64,000 bases of DNA from Nocardiopsis potens DSM 45234 (GCF_000341105.1 NZ_ANBB01000025.1:106495-170494); one strand, 5' to 3'. Shown: positions 25,453-33,821, numbered from the stretch's first letter. Numbers and translations: made by a program. The notes: generated by a model not told the origin, from the sequence alone.

Positions 25453-25734
25453 GCCGGGGCCGGGGCGGCCGGTCCCCGGTCCGCCGGTGGCTCCGGGTGC
25501 GCCCGTCTCCTCCGAGACCGTGGGGTCCTTGGGCGAACCCGCCGCGCGGGGCGCGGAGGGGCGAGAGGTCCGGGGGCGGCGGGGTAAAGAGGGAAGGACC
25601 GCCCCGCACCGCCGTCCTCGCGGTGCTCCCGGGCGGCGGTGCGGGGCCGCACCCGGCCGGGTGGGAACCATCCGGTGCCCCGGGTCGTCCCACCTTTCGA
25701 GACGGGCCACGTACTCCGCGAACAGGAGACGAGC

Positions 25735-26085
25735 ATGCGGCTGACACGGCGGAACCGGACGATCATGGCGGGAGCGGGCGCGGGGGCCGCGGTGCTGCTC
25801 GCCGCGGGCTGCGCGGTGGAGTTCAACGTCGAAGGGGTGCCCCAGGAAGAGGTGGTCGAGCGGGCCACCCAGATCCTGGAGGAGGAGCTCGGCGGCGCGG
25901 TCGAGGACTTCAGCTGCCCCGGTGAGCTCCCCGCCGAGGAGGGCGAGTCGATGCGCTGCGAGCTCACCGCCGGAGGGCAGACCGTCGGCGTCACCCTCAC
26001 CACCACCAAGGTGAACGGCTCCGACGTCGACTTCGACGTCAAGGTCGACGCGGACCTCGCGGACCTGGTGGAGAACGCCGGCTGA
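25735..26085 (+). CDS. DUF4333-type lipoprotein
   Basis: 116 residues. The basic N-terminus is followed by a hydrophobic helix and lipobox LLAAGC (cysteine near residue 25), so it is a membrane-anchored exported lipoprotein. The mature part, VERATQILEEELGGAVEDF then SCPGELPAEEGESMRCELT and VTLTTTKVNGSDVDFDVKVD, matches the small actinobacterial DUF4333 domain with its two cysteines. Function unknown. ATG at 25735 with AGGAG 7 nt upstream. Confidence 0.8.
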   Translation: MRLTRRNRTIMAGAGAGAAVLLAAGCAVEFNVEGVPQEEVVERATQILEEELGGAVEDFSCPGELPAEEGESMRCELTAGGQTVGVTLTTTKVNGSDVDFDVKVDADLADLVENAG

Positions 26086-26088
26086 CGG

Positions 26089-26106
26089 CCCGGGGGCGGC
26101 CCCGGG
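26089..26106 (+). terminator. Hairpin terminator
   Basis: Stem CCCGGGG / CCCCGGG with a GCGG loop, 4 bp after the DUF4333 lipoprotein stop. Confidence 0.45.
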
Positions 26107-26292
26107 GCGCCCCCGTTCCCCCTTCCCCCTCCGCAGAACCCGTGCTGACCGGCGGTTTTGCCCGATCTTGGCCTGCCGTGAGTGTGCTGCGGCGCACCCC
26201 CGTGTGAGGATCCGCAGGTGCCGGCCGTCGGTCCGCCACCGGCCCCGACGGCCGCGGCCCTCCGAGTCCGCGCGTTCAAAGGGGGAAGCGCC

Positions 26293-26337
26293 ATGATCGA
26301 CCGCACACCGCCCCGCCTCCTCGGGAGGCGGGAATGA
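26293..26337 (+). CDS. Putative 14-residue leader peptide
   Basis: Small frame reading MIDRTPPRLLGRRE. It starts at ATG 26293 behind the strong ribosome binding site AGGGGGAAGCGCC. Its TGA (26335-26337) overlaps the ATG of the [2Fe-2S] subunit gene (26334-26336) as ATGA, the same junction used between the following two genes. This suggests translational coupling or a regulatory uORF. Expression is not proven. Confidence 0.4.
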   Translation: MIDRTPPRLLGRRE

Positions 26338-26906
26338 CACCGAGAGTCGGCCGCGCACGGATCCCGGGGCAGGCGGCCCGGGAGGAGGGCACCGCCGCCG
26401 GGCCCCGCACCGGCGACCTCGGGCCGGGACCGGCCGAGATCGAACTCGCCGTCAACGGGACCGCCCGGCGGCTGCGGGTGGAACCCCGGGTCAGCCTGCT
26501 CGACGCGCTGCGCGAGCACCTCGGGGTGACCGGCCCCAAGAAGGGCTGCGACCAGGGGGCCTGCGGCGCCTGCACGGTCTGGGTGGACGGCCGCCGGGTG
26601 CTGGGCTGCCTGACCCTGGCGGTGGCCTGCGAAGGCCGCGAGGTCACCACCGTCGAGGGGCTCGCCGACGGGGACGGGCTCCACCCCATGCAGCAGGCGT
26701 TCCTCGCCAACGACGCCTTCCAGTGCGGCTACTGCACGCCCGGCCAGCTGATGTCCGCGGTGGCGCTGCTGGAGGAGGGCCACGCCTCCGACGACGCCGA
26801 GATCGCCGAGTGGATGAGCGGCAACATCTGCCGCTGCGCCGCCTATCCCAACATCCGCGCCGCGATCCGGCAGGTCCGGGACGGCGGGGGAGGGGACCGA
26901 CCATGA
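26334..26906 (+). CDS. [2Fe-2S] subunit of a molybdenum aldehyde/xanthine oxidoreductase
   Basis: 190-residue small subunit of a three-part xanthine oxidase-family enzyme. The plant-type ferredoxin cluster uses C72, C77, C80 and C92 (GCDQGACGAC). The second cluster uses C131 and C134 (CGYCTPGQLM) and C166 and C168 (GNICRCAA). It relays electrons from the molybdenum site to FAD. It resembles YagT/PaoA, but the Tat signal of that protein is absent, so this complex should be cytoplasmic. The stop overlaps the next start (ATGA). Confidence 0.92.
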   Translation: MTPRVGRARIPGQAAREEGTAAGPRTGDLGPGPAEIELAVNGTARRLRVEPRVSLLDALREHLGVTGPKKGCDQGACGACTVWVDGRRVLGCLTLAVACEGREVTTVEGLADGDGLHPMQQAFLANDAFQCGYCTPGQLMSAVALLEEGHASDDAEIAEWMSGNICRCAAYPNIRAAIRQVRDGGGGDRP

Positions 26907-27907
26907 GGCCCTTCGCCTACACCCGGGCGGCCGACGTGGCGGCCGCGGTGGCCGAGGTCGGCTCCGACCCGGGCAGCGAGTACCTGGCCGGCGGCACCAC
27001 CGAGGTGGACATGCTCCGGATCGGTGTGGCCCGGCCGCGCCGCGTCGTCGACATCAACGACCTGCCGATCTCCGGGATCGAGGAGCTTCCCGGCGGCGGG
27101 GTGCGGCTGGGCGGGCTGGCGCGGATGAGCGACGCGGCCGCCCACCCCGCTGTGCGCGGGCGCTTCCCGGTGCTGGCCCAGGCCCTGGAGAAGGGTGCCT
27201 CGGCGCAGCTGCGGAACATGGCCTCGATGGGCGGCAACCTGATGCAGCGGGTGCGCTGCGCCTACTTCCGCGACGGCGGCGCGGCGTGCAACAAGCGCGC
27301 CCCCGGAAGCGGGTGCGCCGCGCTCGGCGGGGTCGACCGGGGGCACGCGGTGCTGGGCACCAGCGAGCACTGCATCGCCACCCACCCCTCCGACGCCGCG
27401 GTGGCGCTGACCGCGCTGGACGCGACGGTGCACCTGCGCGGCCGGGCGGGGGAGCGCAGCATCGCCCTGGACGACTTCTTCCTCCTGCCGGGGGACACCC
27501 CGGAGCGGGAGCACCCGATCGAGCACGGCGAGCTGATCACCGCGATCGAGATCCCCGCCTCGGAGGAGGCGCGCACCTCGCACTACCTGAAGGTGCGCGA
27601 CCGGGAGTCCTACGAGTTCGCCCTCGCGTCGGCGGCGGTGGCGCTGCTGGTGGAGGACGGCCGGGTCGCCCGGGTGCGGATCGGGCTCGGCGGGGTGGCC
27701 ACCAAGCCCTGGCGGGCGCGGCGCGCCGAGGCGGCCCTGGCCGGGGCCCCGGCCGAGCGGGCCTCCTACGAGCGGGCCGCCGCCGAAGAGCTGGCCGCGG
27801 CCGTCCCGCGGAGGATGAACGCGTTCAAGATCGAACTGGCGCGGCGCACCATGGTGCGGGCGCTGGAGACCACCGCGTCCCTCGGCGCCAGGGGAGGCAC
27901 GGGATGA
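26903..27907 (+). CDS. FAD-binding subunit of the aldehyde/xanthine oxidoreductase
   Basis: 334 residues. The FAD-binding N-domain contains YLAGGTTEVDMLRIGVARP and the ASMGGNLMQRVRCAYFRD region. It carries the insertion C-A-Y-F-R-D...C-N-K-R...GSGC...HCIATHPSD. In the YagS/PaoB and 4-hydroxybenzoyl-CoA reductase type subunits this holds an additional [4Fe-4S] cluster. The C-terminal CO_deh_flav domain follows. Four-base overlaps with both neighbours indicate one transcript and coupled translation. Confidence 0.92.
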   Translation: MRPFAYTRAADVAAAVAEVGSDPGSEYLAGGTTEVDMLRIGVARPRRVVDINDLPISGIEELPGGGVRLGGLARMSDAAAHPAVRGRFPVLAQALEKGASAQLRNMASMGGNLMQRVRCAYFRDGGAACNKRAPGSGCAALGGVDRGHAVLGTSEHCIATHPSDAAVALTALDATVHLRGRAGERSIALDDFFLLPGDTPEREHPIEHGELITAIEIPASEEARTSHYLKVRDRESYEFALASAAVALLVEDGRVARVRIGLGGVATKPWRARRAEAALAGAPAERASYERAAAEELAAAVPRRMNAFKIELARRTMVRALETTASLGARGGTG

Positions 27908-30150
27908 GCACCGCACCGCAGATCGGCCTCCCGCTGGACCGGGTGGACGGGCACGCCAAGGTCACCGGCGCGGCGCGCTACTCGGCCGAGTACACGCCGC
28001 CGGGGACCGCCTACGCCGTCCTGGTGTGCGCGCCGATCGCCTCCGGCCGGGTCACCGCGGTCGACGCCGGGGAGGCGCTGTCGGTCACCGGTGTCCTGGC
28101 CGTGCTGAGCCACCTCGACATGCCCCGGATCGCCGTCCGGCCGAACCTGGTCCCGTCGCTGGCGGGGGCGGCCGCGCACGGGCAGAGCTTCTTCCCGATG
28201 CAGGACGACCGGGTGCACTACGCGGGCCAGCCGGTGGCGATGGTCGTCGCCGACACCCTGGAGCGGGCGGGGCACGCCGCCGAGCTGGTCCGGGTGGACT
28301 ACGCGGAGGAGCCCCCGGTCGTCACCATCGAGGACGGCCGGGACCGGGCCTACGAGCCGGAGCGGATCTTCGGCGGGTTCGTCCCGGGGCGCACCGAGTA
28401 CGGCGACGCCGCCTCGGCCCTGGCCGAGGCGGAGGTGCGCATCGACGGCGCCTTCCACCTCGCGCCCAACCACCACAACCCGATCGAGCCGTCGGCGACC
28501 ACGGCGGTCTGGGAGGACTCCCACCTGACCCTGTACGACGCCACCCAGGGGCCCACCGCGACCCGGCTCACCGTGGCCGAGCTGCTCGGCGTGCCGCCGT
28601 CGCAGGTGCGGGTGGTCAGCGAGGCGGTGGGCGGCAGCTTCGGCTGCAAGGCGATGATCTGGCACCACCCGGCGCTGGCCGCGTTCGCCGCCCAGTACGT
28701 GCGCGCCCCGGTGAGGCTCTCCCTGACCCGGGAGCAGATGTTCCACTCCTGCGGCCACCGGGAGGAGCAGGAGCACACCCTGGAGCTGGGGGCGACGCGG
28801 GACGGCGTGCTGACGGCGATCCGGCACCGCAAGCTCTCGCCCACCTCGCACTTCGACGACTGGGCGGAGCCGTCGGTGGGCCCGTCCGGGAGGATGTACG
28901 CCTGCCCGAACTTCCAGGGCGTGTACAACCTGTTCCGGGCCGACACGATGACGCCGACGTTCATGCGCGCGCCCGGGGAGGCCTCCGGGATGTTCGTGCT
29001 GGAGACGGCCATGGACGAGCTGGCCTACCGGGTCGGGGCCGACCCGTTGGAGCTGCGGCTGCGCAACTACGCCGAGACCGAGCCCGGGACCGGGCGGCCC
29101 TGGTCCGGCAAGGGGCTGCGGGAGTGCTACGCGCGCGGCGCCGAGCTGTTCGGCTGGGCCGGGCGCGACCCCGAGCCGGGGATCCGGCGCGACGGGAACC
29201 AGCTGGTGGGGACCGGCATGGCCACCGCGTTCTATCCGGTCTACGGCGCGATGAACCCGCAGCGGGCCCGGGCCCGGCTGCACGCCGACGGGCGGGCCGT
29301 CGTGGAGACCGGGTGCTCCGACTTCGGCACCGGGGTGGGCACGGTGATGCGGCAGGTCGCCGCGGACGCGCTGGGGCTGTCCGCGGAGTCCGTCGAGGTC
29401 CGCTACGGTGACACCGACCTGCCCAACACGGTGGCCGCGGTCGGGTCGGCCGGCTCCGGCGCGGTGAGCGCGGCGGTGCACGCCGCCGGCACCGCGCTGC
29501 GCGACCGGCTCATCGCCCAGGCGGTGGCGGACGAGCGGTCCCCGCTGCACGGCGCCGACCCGGCCGGGGTGCGCGTCGGCGGCGGTCGGATGTTCCTCGC
29601 CGACCGGCCGGACACCGGGGAGGACTACACCGACCTGCTGCGCCGCGCGATGGCCTTCGACGTCGAGGCGCTGGGCGAGTGGAACCCGCCGGGGCCGCAG
29701 GGCGAGTACGGGACGGGGACCTTCGGCGCCCAGTTCGCCGAGGTCGGGGTCGACCCCGACCTGGGCCTGGTCCGGGTGCGCAGGATGACCGGGGTGTTCG
29801 CCCCCGGGCGGGTGCTCAACCGCAAGACCGCCCGCAGCCAGCTGATGGGGGGCATGCTCTGGGGGATCGGCCAGGCCCTGCTGGAGGCGACCCACGTGGA
29901 ACCGGGGCGGGGCCGGTGGGCCAACGCGAGCATGGCCGACTACCTGCTGCCGGTCAACGCCGACGCTCCGGACGTGCAGGTGGAGACGGTCGAGGTGGAG
30001 GACCGGGCGGCCCCGCTCGGCGTCAAGGGGGTCGGCGAGATCGGCCTGGTGGGCGCGGCGGCGGCGATCGCCAATGCGGTCTTCCACGCCACCGGGCGCC
30101 GCTTCCGCGACCTGCCGATCACCGTCGAGGCGGTGCTGGCCGCGGAGTGA
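27904..30150 (+). CDS. Molybdopterin-binding catalytic subunit of the aldehyde/xanthine oxidoreductase
   Basis: 748-residue large subunit. The N-terminal aldehyde oxidase a/b hammerhead contains RVDGHAKVTGAARYSAEYTP. The molybdenum cofactor part shows GGSFGCKAMIWHHPALAAFA, the HSCGHREEQEH segment and FMRAPGEASGMFVLETAMDE. The catalytic glutamate lies in GVKGVGEIGLVGAAAAIANA near the C-terminus. Likely reaction: hydroxylation of an aldehyde to the acid, or of a purine-like heterocycle. It resembles YagR/PaoC. No chaperone (PaoD/XdhC type) gene is in the operon. A strong hairpin follows the stop. Confidence 0.92.
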   Translation: MSTAPQIGLPLDRVDGHAKVTGAARYSAEYTPPGTAYAVLVCAPIASGRVTAVDAGEALSVTGVLAVLSHLDMPRIAVRPNLVPSLAGAAAHGQSFFPMQDDRVHYAGQPVAMVVADTLERAGHAAELVRVDYAEEPPVVTIEDGRDRAYEPERIFGGFVPGRTEYGDAASALAEAEVRIDGAFHLAPNHHNPIEPSATTAVWEDSHLTLYDATQGPTATRLTVAELLGVPPSQVRVVSEAVGGSFGCKAMIWHHPALAAFAAQYVRAPVRLSLTREQMFHSCGHREEQEHTLELGATRDGVLTAIRHRKLSPTSHFDDWAEPSVGPSGRMYACPNFQGVYNLFRADTMTPTFMRAPGEASGMFVLETAMDELAYRVGADPLELRLRNYAETEPGTGRPWSGKGLRECYARGAELFGWAGRDPEPGIRRDGNQLVGTGMATAFYPVYGAMNPQRARARLHADGRAVVETGCSDFGTGVGTVMRQVAADALGLSAESVEVRYGDTDLPNTVAAVGSAGSGAVSAAVHAAGTALRDRLIAQAVADERSPLHGADPAGVRVGGGRMFLADRPDTGEDYTDLLRRAMAFDVEALGEWNPPGPQGEYGTGTFGAQFAEVGVDPDLGLVRVRRMTGVFAPGRVLNRKTARSQLMGGMLWGIGQALLEATHVEPGRGRWANASMADYLLPVNADAPDVQVETVEVEDRAAPLGVKGVGEIGLVGAAAAIANAVFHATGRRFRDLPITVEAVLAAE

Positions 30151-30157
30151 GGCCGGA

Positions 30158-30194
30158 CCGCGCCCGGCCCCGCGCGGCGGGGCACCGGGCGCGG
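30158..30194. terminator. Bidirectional hairpin between convergent genes
   Basis: Near-perfect inverted repeat CCGCGCCCGGCCCCGC / GCGGGGCaCCGGGCGCGG (16 pairs with one bulge) between the molybdoenzyme operon and the HxlR gene. Confidence 0.6.
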
Positions 30195-30249
30195 CGCCGG
30201 CCGCCGGAAGGACGGCGGGCCGCCCCGCCGCGGGCGGCGGCACCGGGGC

Positions 30250-30735
30250 TCACCCCCGGCGGTACCGCTCGCCGGGGACGATGCGCAGCCGCTCGGGCGG
30301 GCGCTCCCGGCCGTCGGGGCCGACGAAGGCGGTCCGGACCGGCTCGCCGGTGGCGTCGTCGACCAGGTCGAGCGGGCCGCCGTCGGGCTGCAGGTGGGCG
30401 TCGCCCCAGGCCATCAGGGCGAGGATCGGGGGGACGAGGTCGCGCCCCGCGTCGGTGAGGACGTACTCGTACCGGGTCCGGCTGCCCGGCTCCTTGTAGG
30501 GCTCCCGGCGGAGCAGGCCCGCCTCGGTGAGCCGCTTGAGGCGGCCGGCCATGACCGCCTCGGTGACGCCGACGCGCTGTACGAACATCTCGAAGCGGCG
30601 GACGCCGTAGAACGCCTCGCGGAGGATCAGGAAGGACGAGTGCGGGCCGATCGCGGCCAGCGCCTTGGCGATGGAGCAGTCCCGGGGCCGCCAGGTCCGC
30701 AGGTCTGCCAGGGCCGGGTCCAGCTTGATCGTCAT
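30250..30735 (-). CDS. HxlR-family transcriptional regulator
   Basis: 161 residues. The HxlR winged helix includes CSIAKALAAIGPHSSFLILR, EAFYGVRRFEMFVQRVGVTE, VMAGRLKRLTEAGLLRREPY and YEYVLTDAGRDL. The single N-terminal cysteine in RDCSIA is at the position used for redox or aldehyde sensing in several HxlR proteins. ATG at 30735 after GGAG. It is divergent from a thiolase gene, and a clear palindrome in between is its likely binding site. Confidence 0.88.
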   Translation of the reverse strand: MTIKLDPALADLRTWRPRDCSIAKALAAIGPHSSFLILREAFYGVRRFEMFVQRVGVTEAVMAGRLKRLTEAGLLRREPYKEPGSRTRYEYVLTDAGRDLVPPILALMAWGDAHLQPDGGPLDLVDDATGEPVRTAFVGPDGRERPPERLRIVPGERYRRG

Positions 30736-30755
30736 GGCTCCAGGATAGCGCTCAC

Positions 30756-30785
30756 TTGACATCGGCATAGCCAGCTCCGTAGGTT
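30756..30785 (+). promoter_or_regulatory. Promoter toward the thiolase gene
   Basis: -35 TTGACA at 30756-30761 and -10 TAGGTT at 30780-30785 with an 18 bp spacer, a good housekeeping-sigma match, overlapped by the HxlR palindrome. The transcript would have a leader of about 240 nt. Confidence 0.5.
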
Positions 30786-30795
30786 CTGGCTATGC
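30765..30795. promoter_or_regulatory. Candidate HxlR operator
   Basis: Perfect 10 bp inverted repeat GCATAGCCAG / CTGGCTATGC with an 11 bp spacer, between the divergent HxlR and thiolase genes and covering the -10 region of the thiolase promoter. Confidence 0.65.
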
Positions 30796-31035
30796 AAATC
30801 CATAGTCAGCTTGGTGCGGGCGCGCCGGCCGGGGCCGGCGGAGCGCACGGCGGACCGGTGCGGAACGGCGCCCCGGACGGCGGCCGCGCGCGTCCCCGGC
30901 CCGCGCCCGCCCGGTACCGGGCCGCCCTGGCCCGGCCGGCCCGCCGCGCCGGCCGGACCGGACCCCTCACCGCGGACCGGGGGCCGGCCGTCCCGGGCCG
31001 CCGTCCCCTCCGCACCACCGACAGGAGGAACCCCC

Positions 31036-32205
31036 ATGCGTGAGGCCGTCATCGTGGACGCGGTGCGCACCCCCATCGGCAAGGGAAGGCCGGGCGGGGC
31101 ACTGCACGAGGTGAACGCCGTCGACCTGCTGGCGCACGTCCTCGCGGCGACCGTCGAGCGCACCGGCATCGACCCCGCCGGGATCGACGACGTGATCGGC
31201 GGGATCGTCACCCAGGCCGGGGAGCAGGCCGCCAACATGACCCGCAGGGCGCTGCTCGCCGCCGGCTACCCCGAATCGGTCCCGGCCACCACCGTCGACC
31301 GCCAGTGCGGCAGCAGCCAGCAGGCGGTGCACTTCGCCGCGCAGGGGGTGATCTCCGGCGCCTACGACATCGCCGTCGCGGCGGGGGTGGAGTCGATGGG
31401 GCGGGTGCCGATGGGCGCGAACCTGGCCGGGTCGGCGGACCCGCTGGGCGAGGGGTACCGGAAGCGCTACCCCGAGGGGCACGTCGGCCAGGGCGTCGCC
31501 GCCGAGCTCATCGCCGCCCGCTGGGGCCTCTCTCGGCGGCGGATGGACGAGTACGCGCTGAACAGCCACGCGCGCGCGGCGCGGGCCGCCCGGGACGGGG
31601 CCTTCGACGCCCAGCTCGCCCCGATCGCCGGGCTCGCCCGCGACGAGGGCATCCGGGAGGGGAGCACCCCGGAGGCCATGGCCGGGCTCCGCCCCGTCTA
31701 CCACGACCCGGACACCGCCGCCCGCTTCCCCCAGATCACCTGGGACGTCACCGCCGGCAACTCCAGCCCGCTCAGCGACGGCGCCGCGGCGGTGCTGGTG
31801 ATGAGCAGGGAGAAGGCCGAAAGCCTCGGCCTGGTCCCGCTGGCCCGGCTGCACGCCTTCGCCGTCGCCGCCGACGACCCGCTCTACATGCTCACCGCGG
31901 TCGTCCCGGCCACCCGGAAGGTGCTGCAGCGGGCCGGCCTGTCCATGGACGACATCGACCTGTTCGAGATCAACGAGGCCTACGCCTCGGTCGTGCTGGC
32001 CTGGGCCGAGGAGACCGGCGCAGACCTGGGCCGGGTCAACGCCGACGGCGGCGCGATCGCGCTGGGCCACCCGCTCGGCGCCAGTGGCGCCCGGCTGATG
32101 ACCACCCTGGTGCACGCCCTGCACGCGCGCGGCGCCCGGTTCGGCCTGCAGGCCATGTGCGAGGCGGGCGGCCTGTCCAACGCGACCGTCGTGGAGCGCC
32201 TCTGA
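31036..32205 (+). CDS. Thiolase (acetyl-CoA acetyltransferase family)
   Basis: 389 residues. The nucleophile C91 is in VDRQCGSSQQAVHFAAQG. The catalytic His lies in GGAIALGHPLGASGARLM and the second Cys in MCEAGGLSNATVVERL at the C-terminus; INEAYASVVLAW is also typical. It cleaves 3-ketoacyl-CoA or condenses two acyl-CoA units. The subgroup (QQAVH after the Cys) is common in lipid or steroid-side-chain degradation, but substrate is inference. ATG at 31036 after AGGAGG. Likely regulated by the divergent HxlR protein. Confidence 0.92.
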   Translation: MREAVIVDAVRTPIGKGRPGGALHEVNAVDLLAHVLAATVERTGIDPAGIDDVIGGIVTQAGEQAANMTRRALLAAGYPESVPATTVDRQCGSSQQAVHFAAQGVISGAYDIAVAAGVESMGRVPMGANLAGSADPLGEGYRKRYPEGHVGQGVAAELIAARWGLSRRRMDEYALNSHARAARAARDGAFDAQLAPIAGLARDEGIREGSTPEAMAGLRPVYHDPDTAARFPQITWDVTAGNSSPLSDGAAAVLVMSREKAESLGLVPLARLHAFAVAADDPLYMLTAVVPATRKVLQRAGLSMDDIDLFEINEAYASVVLAWAEETGADLGRVNADGGAIALGHPLGASGARLMTTLVHALHARGARFGLQAMCEAGGLSNATVVERL

Positions 32206-32563
32206 CGCCCCGCCCCGGCGGCGGGCGCGGCGGGCCGGGGAGGAGGGGCGCGAAGCCTCTCCCCGGCCCGCTTCGGGCGGTGACGCCCCGGCGGGCCCGC
32301 TCCTCCGCCCCCCGGGCGGGTTCCGGTGTCGGCTCCCGACAGGCCCCTCTGTCGGGGTCCGACACCGAAATCAACGTTCTGGAACGTTCTCCCCGGCCCC
32401 GGAGCGGAACCGGGGCGGGCGGTTCGGCCGGTCGCGGCCTCGGGTGCTCCCATCCGTGCGCCGGGCGCGGCCGGAGCTCGGGCGGTCGGCGGTCCGGGCG
32501 CCGATGGGATGCCGATACGCTTCCGTCCGACCGAACGAACCTCCCGAATCGGAAAGACCTGGC
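32206..32563. promoter_or_regulatory. Intergenic region with three palindromes
   Basis: About 360 bp between the thiolase and lipoprotein genes. It contains two TGTCGG-N3-CCGACA palindromes (32327-32341 and 32350-32364), together also a 42 bp dyad, and a third palindrome AACGTTC-TG-GAACGTT at 32373-32388. No other feature is seen. Confidence 0.55.
32327..32364. promoter_or_regulatory. Twin palindromic operators TGTCGG-N3-CCGACA
   Basis: TGTCGGCTCCCGACA and TGTCGGGGTCCGACA, both with perfect 6 bp arms, 23 bp apart start to start. Repetition of the same small palindrome argues for a protein-binding site, though the whole could also fold as a terminator for the thiolase transcript. Confidence 0.55.
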
Positions 32564-33214
32564 ATGCCCTCCGTGTCGCGGCTGTCCGCCGCTCTCCTGC
32601 TCCTCCCCGCCGCCGGCGGCTGCTCCGCGATCACCGGCGCGGTCGAGGAGGCCTCCCGCCCCCCGATCGAGAAGCCGGAGGACCTGGCGGCGCTCTGCGA
32701 GGACATCGGCTCCGGCTACGAGGGGGCGGCCGCCTATGAGGGCGAGGGGCCGCACTCCGCGGTGATGTTCTTCTCCGGCCCGTCCGACGACACCGAGGAG
32801 GACCCCGGCTACCGGATCGCGGCGCCCAACCCGGAGTCCGAGCCGGACGCGACCCCCATCGTCTCCTGGCACCCGGATTCCCCGGATGAGGCTTCGCTGC
32901 TGGTCTGCGCGGAGGCCGGGGAGCCCGGCGAGGAGCTGCGCACCTGCGAGTTCTCCGGTTCGGGCGGGTCCACGATGTGGATGTCGCTGCGCGGGCGGGA
33001 CTACGCCTTCACCGTGTACGAGCTGGCCACCGGCGCGGTGGTGCACGAGGCCGACTTCAGCGCCACCCTCGGCGTCTTCCCCGGCTCCGGGCTGGACAGC
33101 GAGTGCCCGACCTGGGTGCAGGCGGAGCAGACCCCCACCGAGCTGTACGCCGCGCCCAGCGCCGCCGAGCTGCACGAACTCCTCTCCGGCGTGGTCGAGG
33201 CCCCCGCCGGCTGA
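32564..33214 (+). CDS. Lipoprotein of unknown function
   Basis: 216 residues. The hydrophobic N-terminus LSAALLLLPAAGGC ends in a lipobox-like AAGGC, so it is probably lipid-anchored and exported. The mature domain is acidic, with four further cysteines in two nearby pairs (LAALCEDIG, LLVCAEAG, RTCEFSG, DSECPTWV). This resembles the size and cysteine layout of DUF3558-type actinobacterial lipoproteins. ATG at 32564 after GGAAAG. A clear hairpin follows. Confidence 0.7.
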   Translation: MPSVSRLSAALLLLPAAGGCSAITGAVEEASRPPIEKPEDLAALCEDIGSGYEGAAAYEGEGPHSAVMFFSGPSDDTEEDPGYRIAAPNPESEPDATPIVSWHPDSPDEASLLVCAEAGEPGEELRTCEFSGSGGSTMWMSLRGRDYAFTVYELATGAVVHEADFSATLGVFPGSGLDSECPTWVQAEQTPTELYAAPSAAELHELLSGVVEAPAG

Positions 33215-33222
33215 CCGGGGCC

Positions 33223-33243
33223 GCCCGGTCGGTCCGGGCGGTC
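33223..33243. terminator. Hairpin terminator between convergent genes
   Basis: Stem CCGCCCGG / CCGGGCGG with a TCGGT loop. Confidence 0.5.
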
Positions 33244-33315
33244 CGCCGTCCACGGGCCCCTGCGGGCCCGGCCCGGGGCCGGGACCCGCGGCGGCTCCGC
33301 CCGGAACAGGGGCGC

Positions 33316-33696
33316 CTACAGGTAGGGCCGGGTGATCAGCTCGATGAGGTGGCCTGCGGGGTCCTTGAAGTAGACGCCGCGGCCGCCGTGCTCGGTGTTG
33401 GTCTCGCCCGGCTGCTTCATGTGCGGATCGGCCCAGTGCTCGATGCCCCCCTCCCGCAGCCGCGCGTACGCCCGGTCGAACAGGCCGTCGTCGACCAGGA
33501 GCGCGTAGTGCTGCACCTGGATCTCCTCGACGCCGGGGAGCACCGCGAACTGGAGCAGCACCCCCTCGTCGAGCCGGACGTTGGTGAACGGGCCCCAGGA
33601 CGGCGCCTCGGGGAGTTCGAGCAGCTCGCGGAAGAACCGGGCGGATTCCGCCCCGTCCTTCGCGGCGATGATGGTGTGGTTGAACGTCACGGTCAT
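33316..33696 (-). CDS. VOC (glyoxalase/bleomycin resistance) family protein
   Basis: 126 residues with two beta-alpha-beta-beta-beta halves. It starts VTFNHTIIAAKDGAESARFF, with LLQFAVLPG and VQHYALLVDD in the middle, and ends GGRGVYFKDPAGHLIELITR. His and Glu positions (FNHT, HYAL, LIEL) fit a metal site, as in lactoylglutathione lyase or dioxygenase relatives. Substrate unknown. ATG at 33696 with AAGGA upstream. It lies 125 bp downstream of the sigma factor gene on the same strand and could be read through from it. Confidence 0.85.
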   Translation of the reverse strand: MTVTFNHTIIAAKDGAESARFFRELLELPEAPSWGPFTNVRLDEGVLLQFAVLPGVEEIQVQHYALLVDDGLFDRAYARLREGGIEHWADPHMKQPGETNTEHGGRGVYFKDPAGHLIELITRPYL

Positions 33697-33821
33697 GTCG
33701 TCGTCCTTGCTCTCGGTCGTTCTCTCGTCGGTAGCGTGCCGGGCGGCCGGGCCGGGCGGTGCGGGGGCGGCCGGGCGGTGCGTTCCTCGCGGACCCTCGG
33801 CGGCGGGCGGCCCGGCGCGGG

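Noticed and set aside
30811..31035. N-terminal extension of the thiolase
   Set aside because: The extension is R/P/G-rich, while MREAVIVDAVRTPIGK at 31036 is the canonical thiolase start with AGGAGG in front.
32325..32366. 42 bp dyad read as a simple terminator of the thiolase gene
   Set aside because: Two repeats of the same 15 bp palindrome plus a third palindrome next to it fit protein-binding sites better. A terminator role is not excluded.
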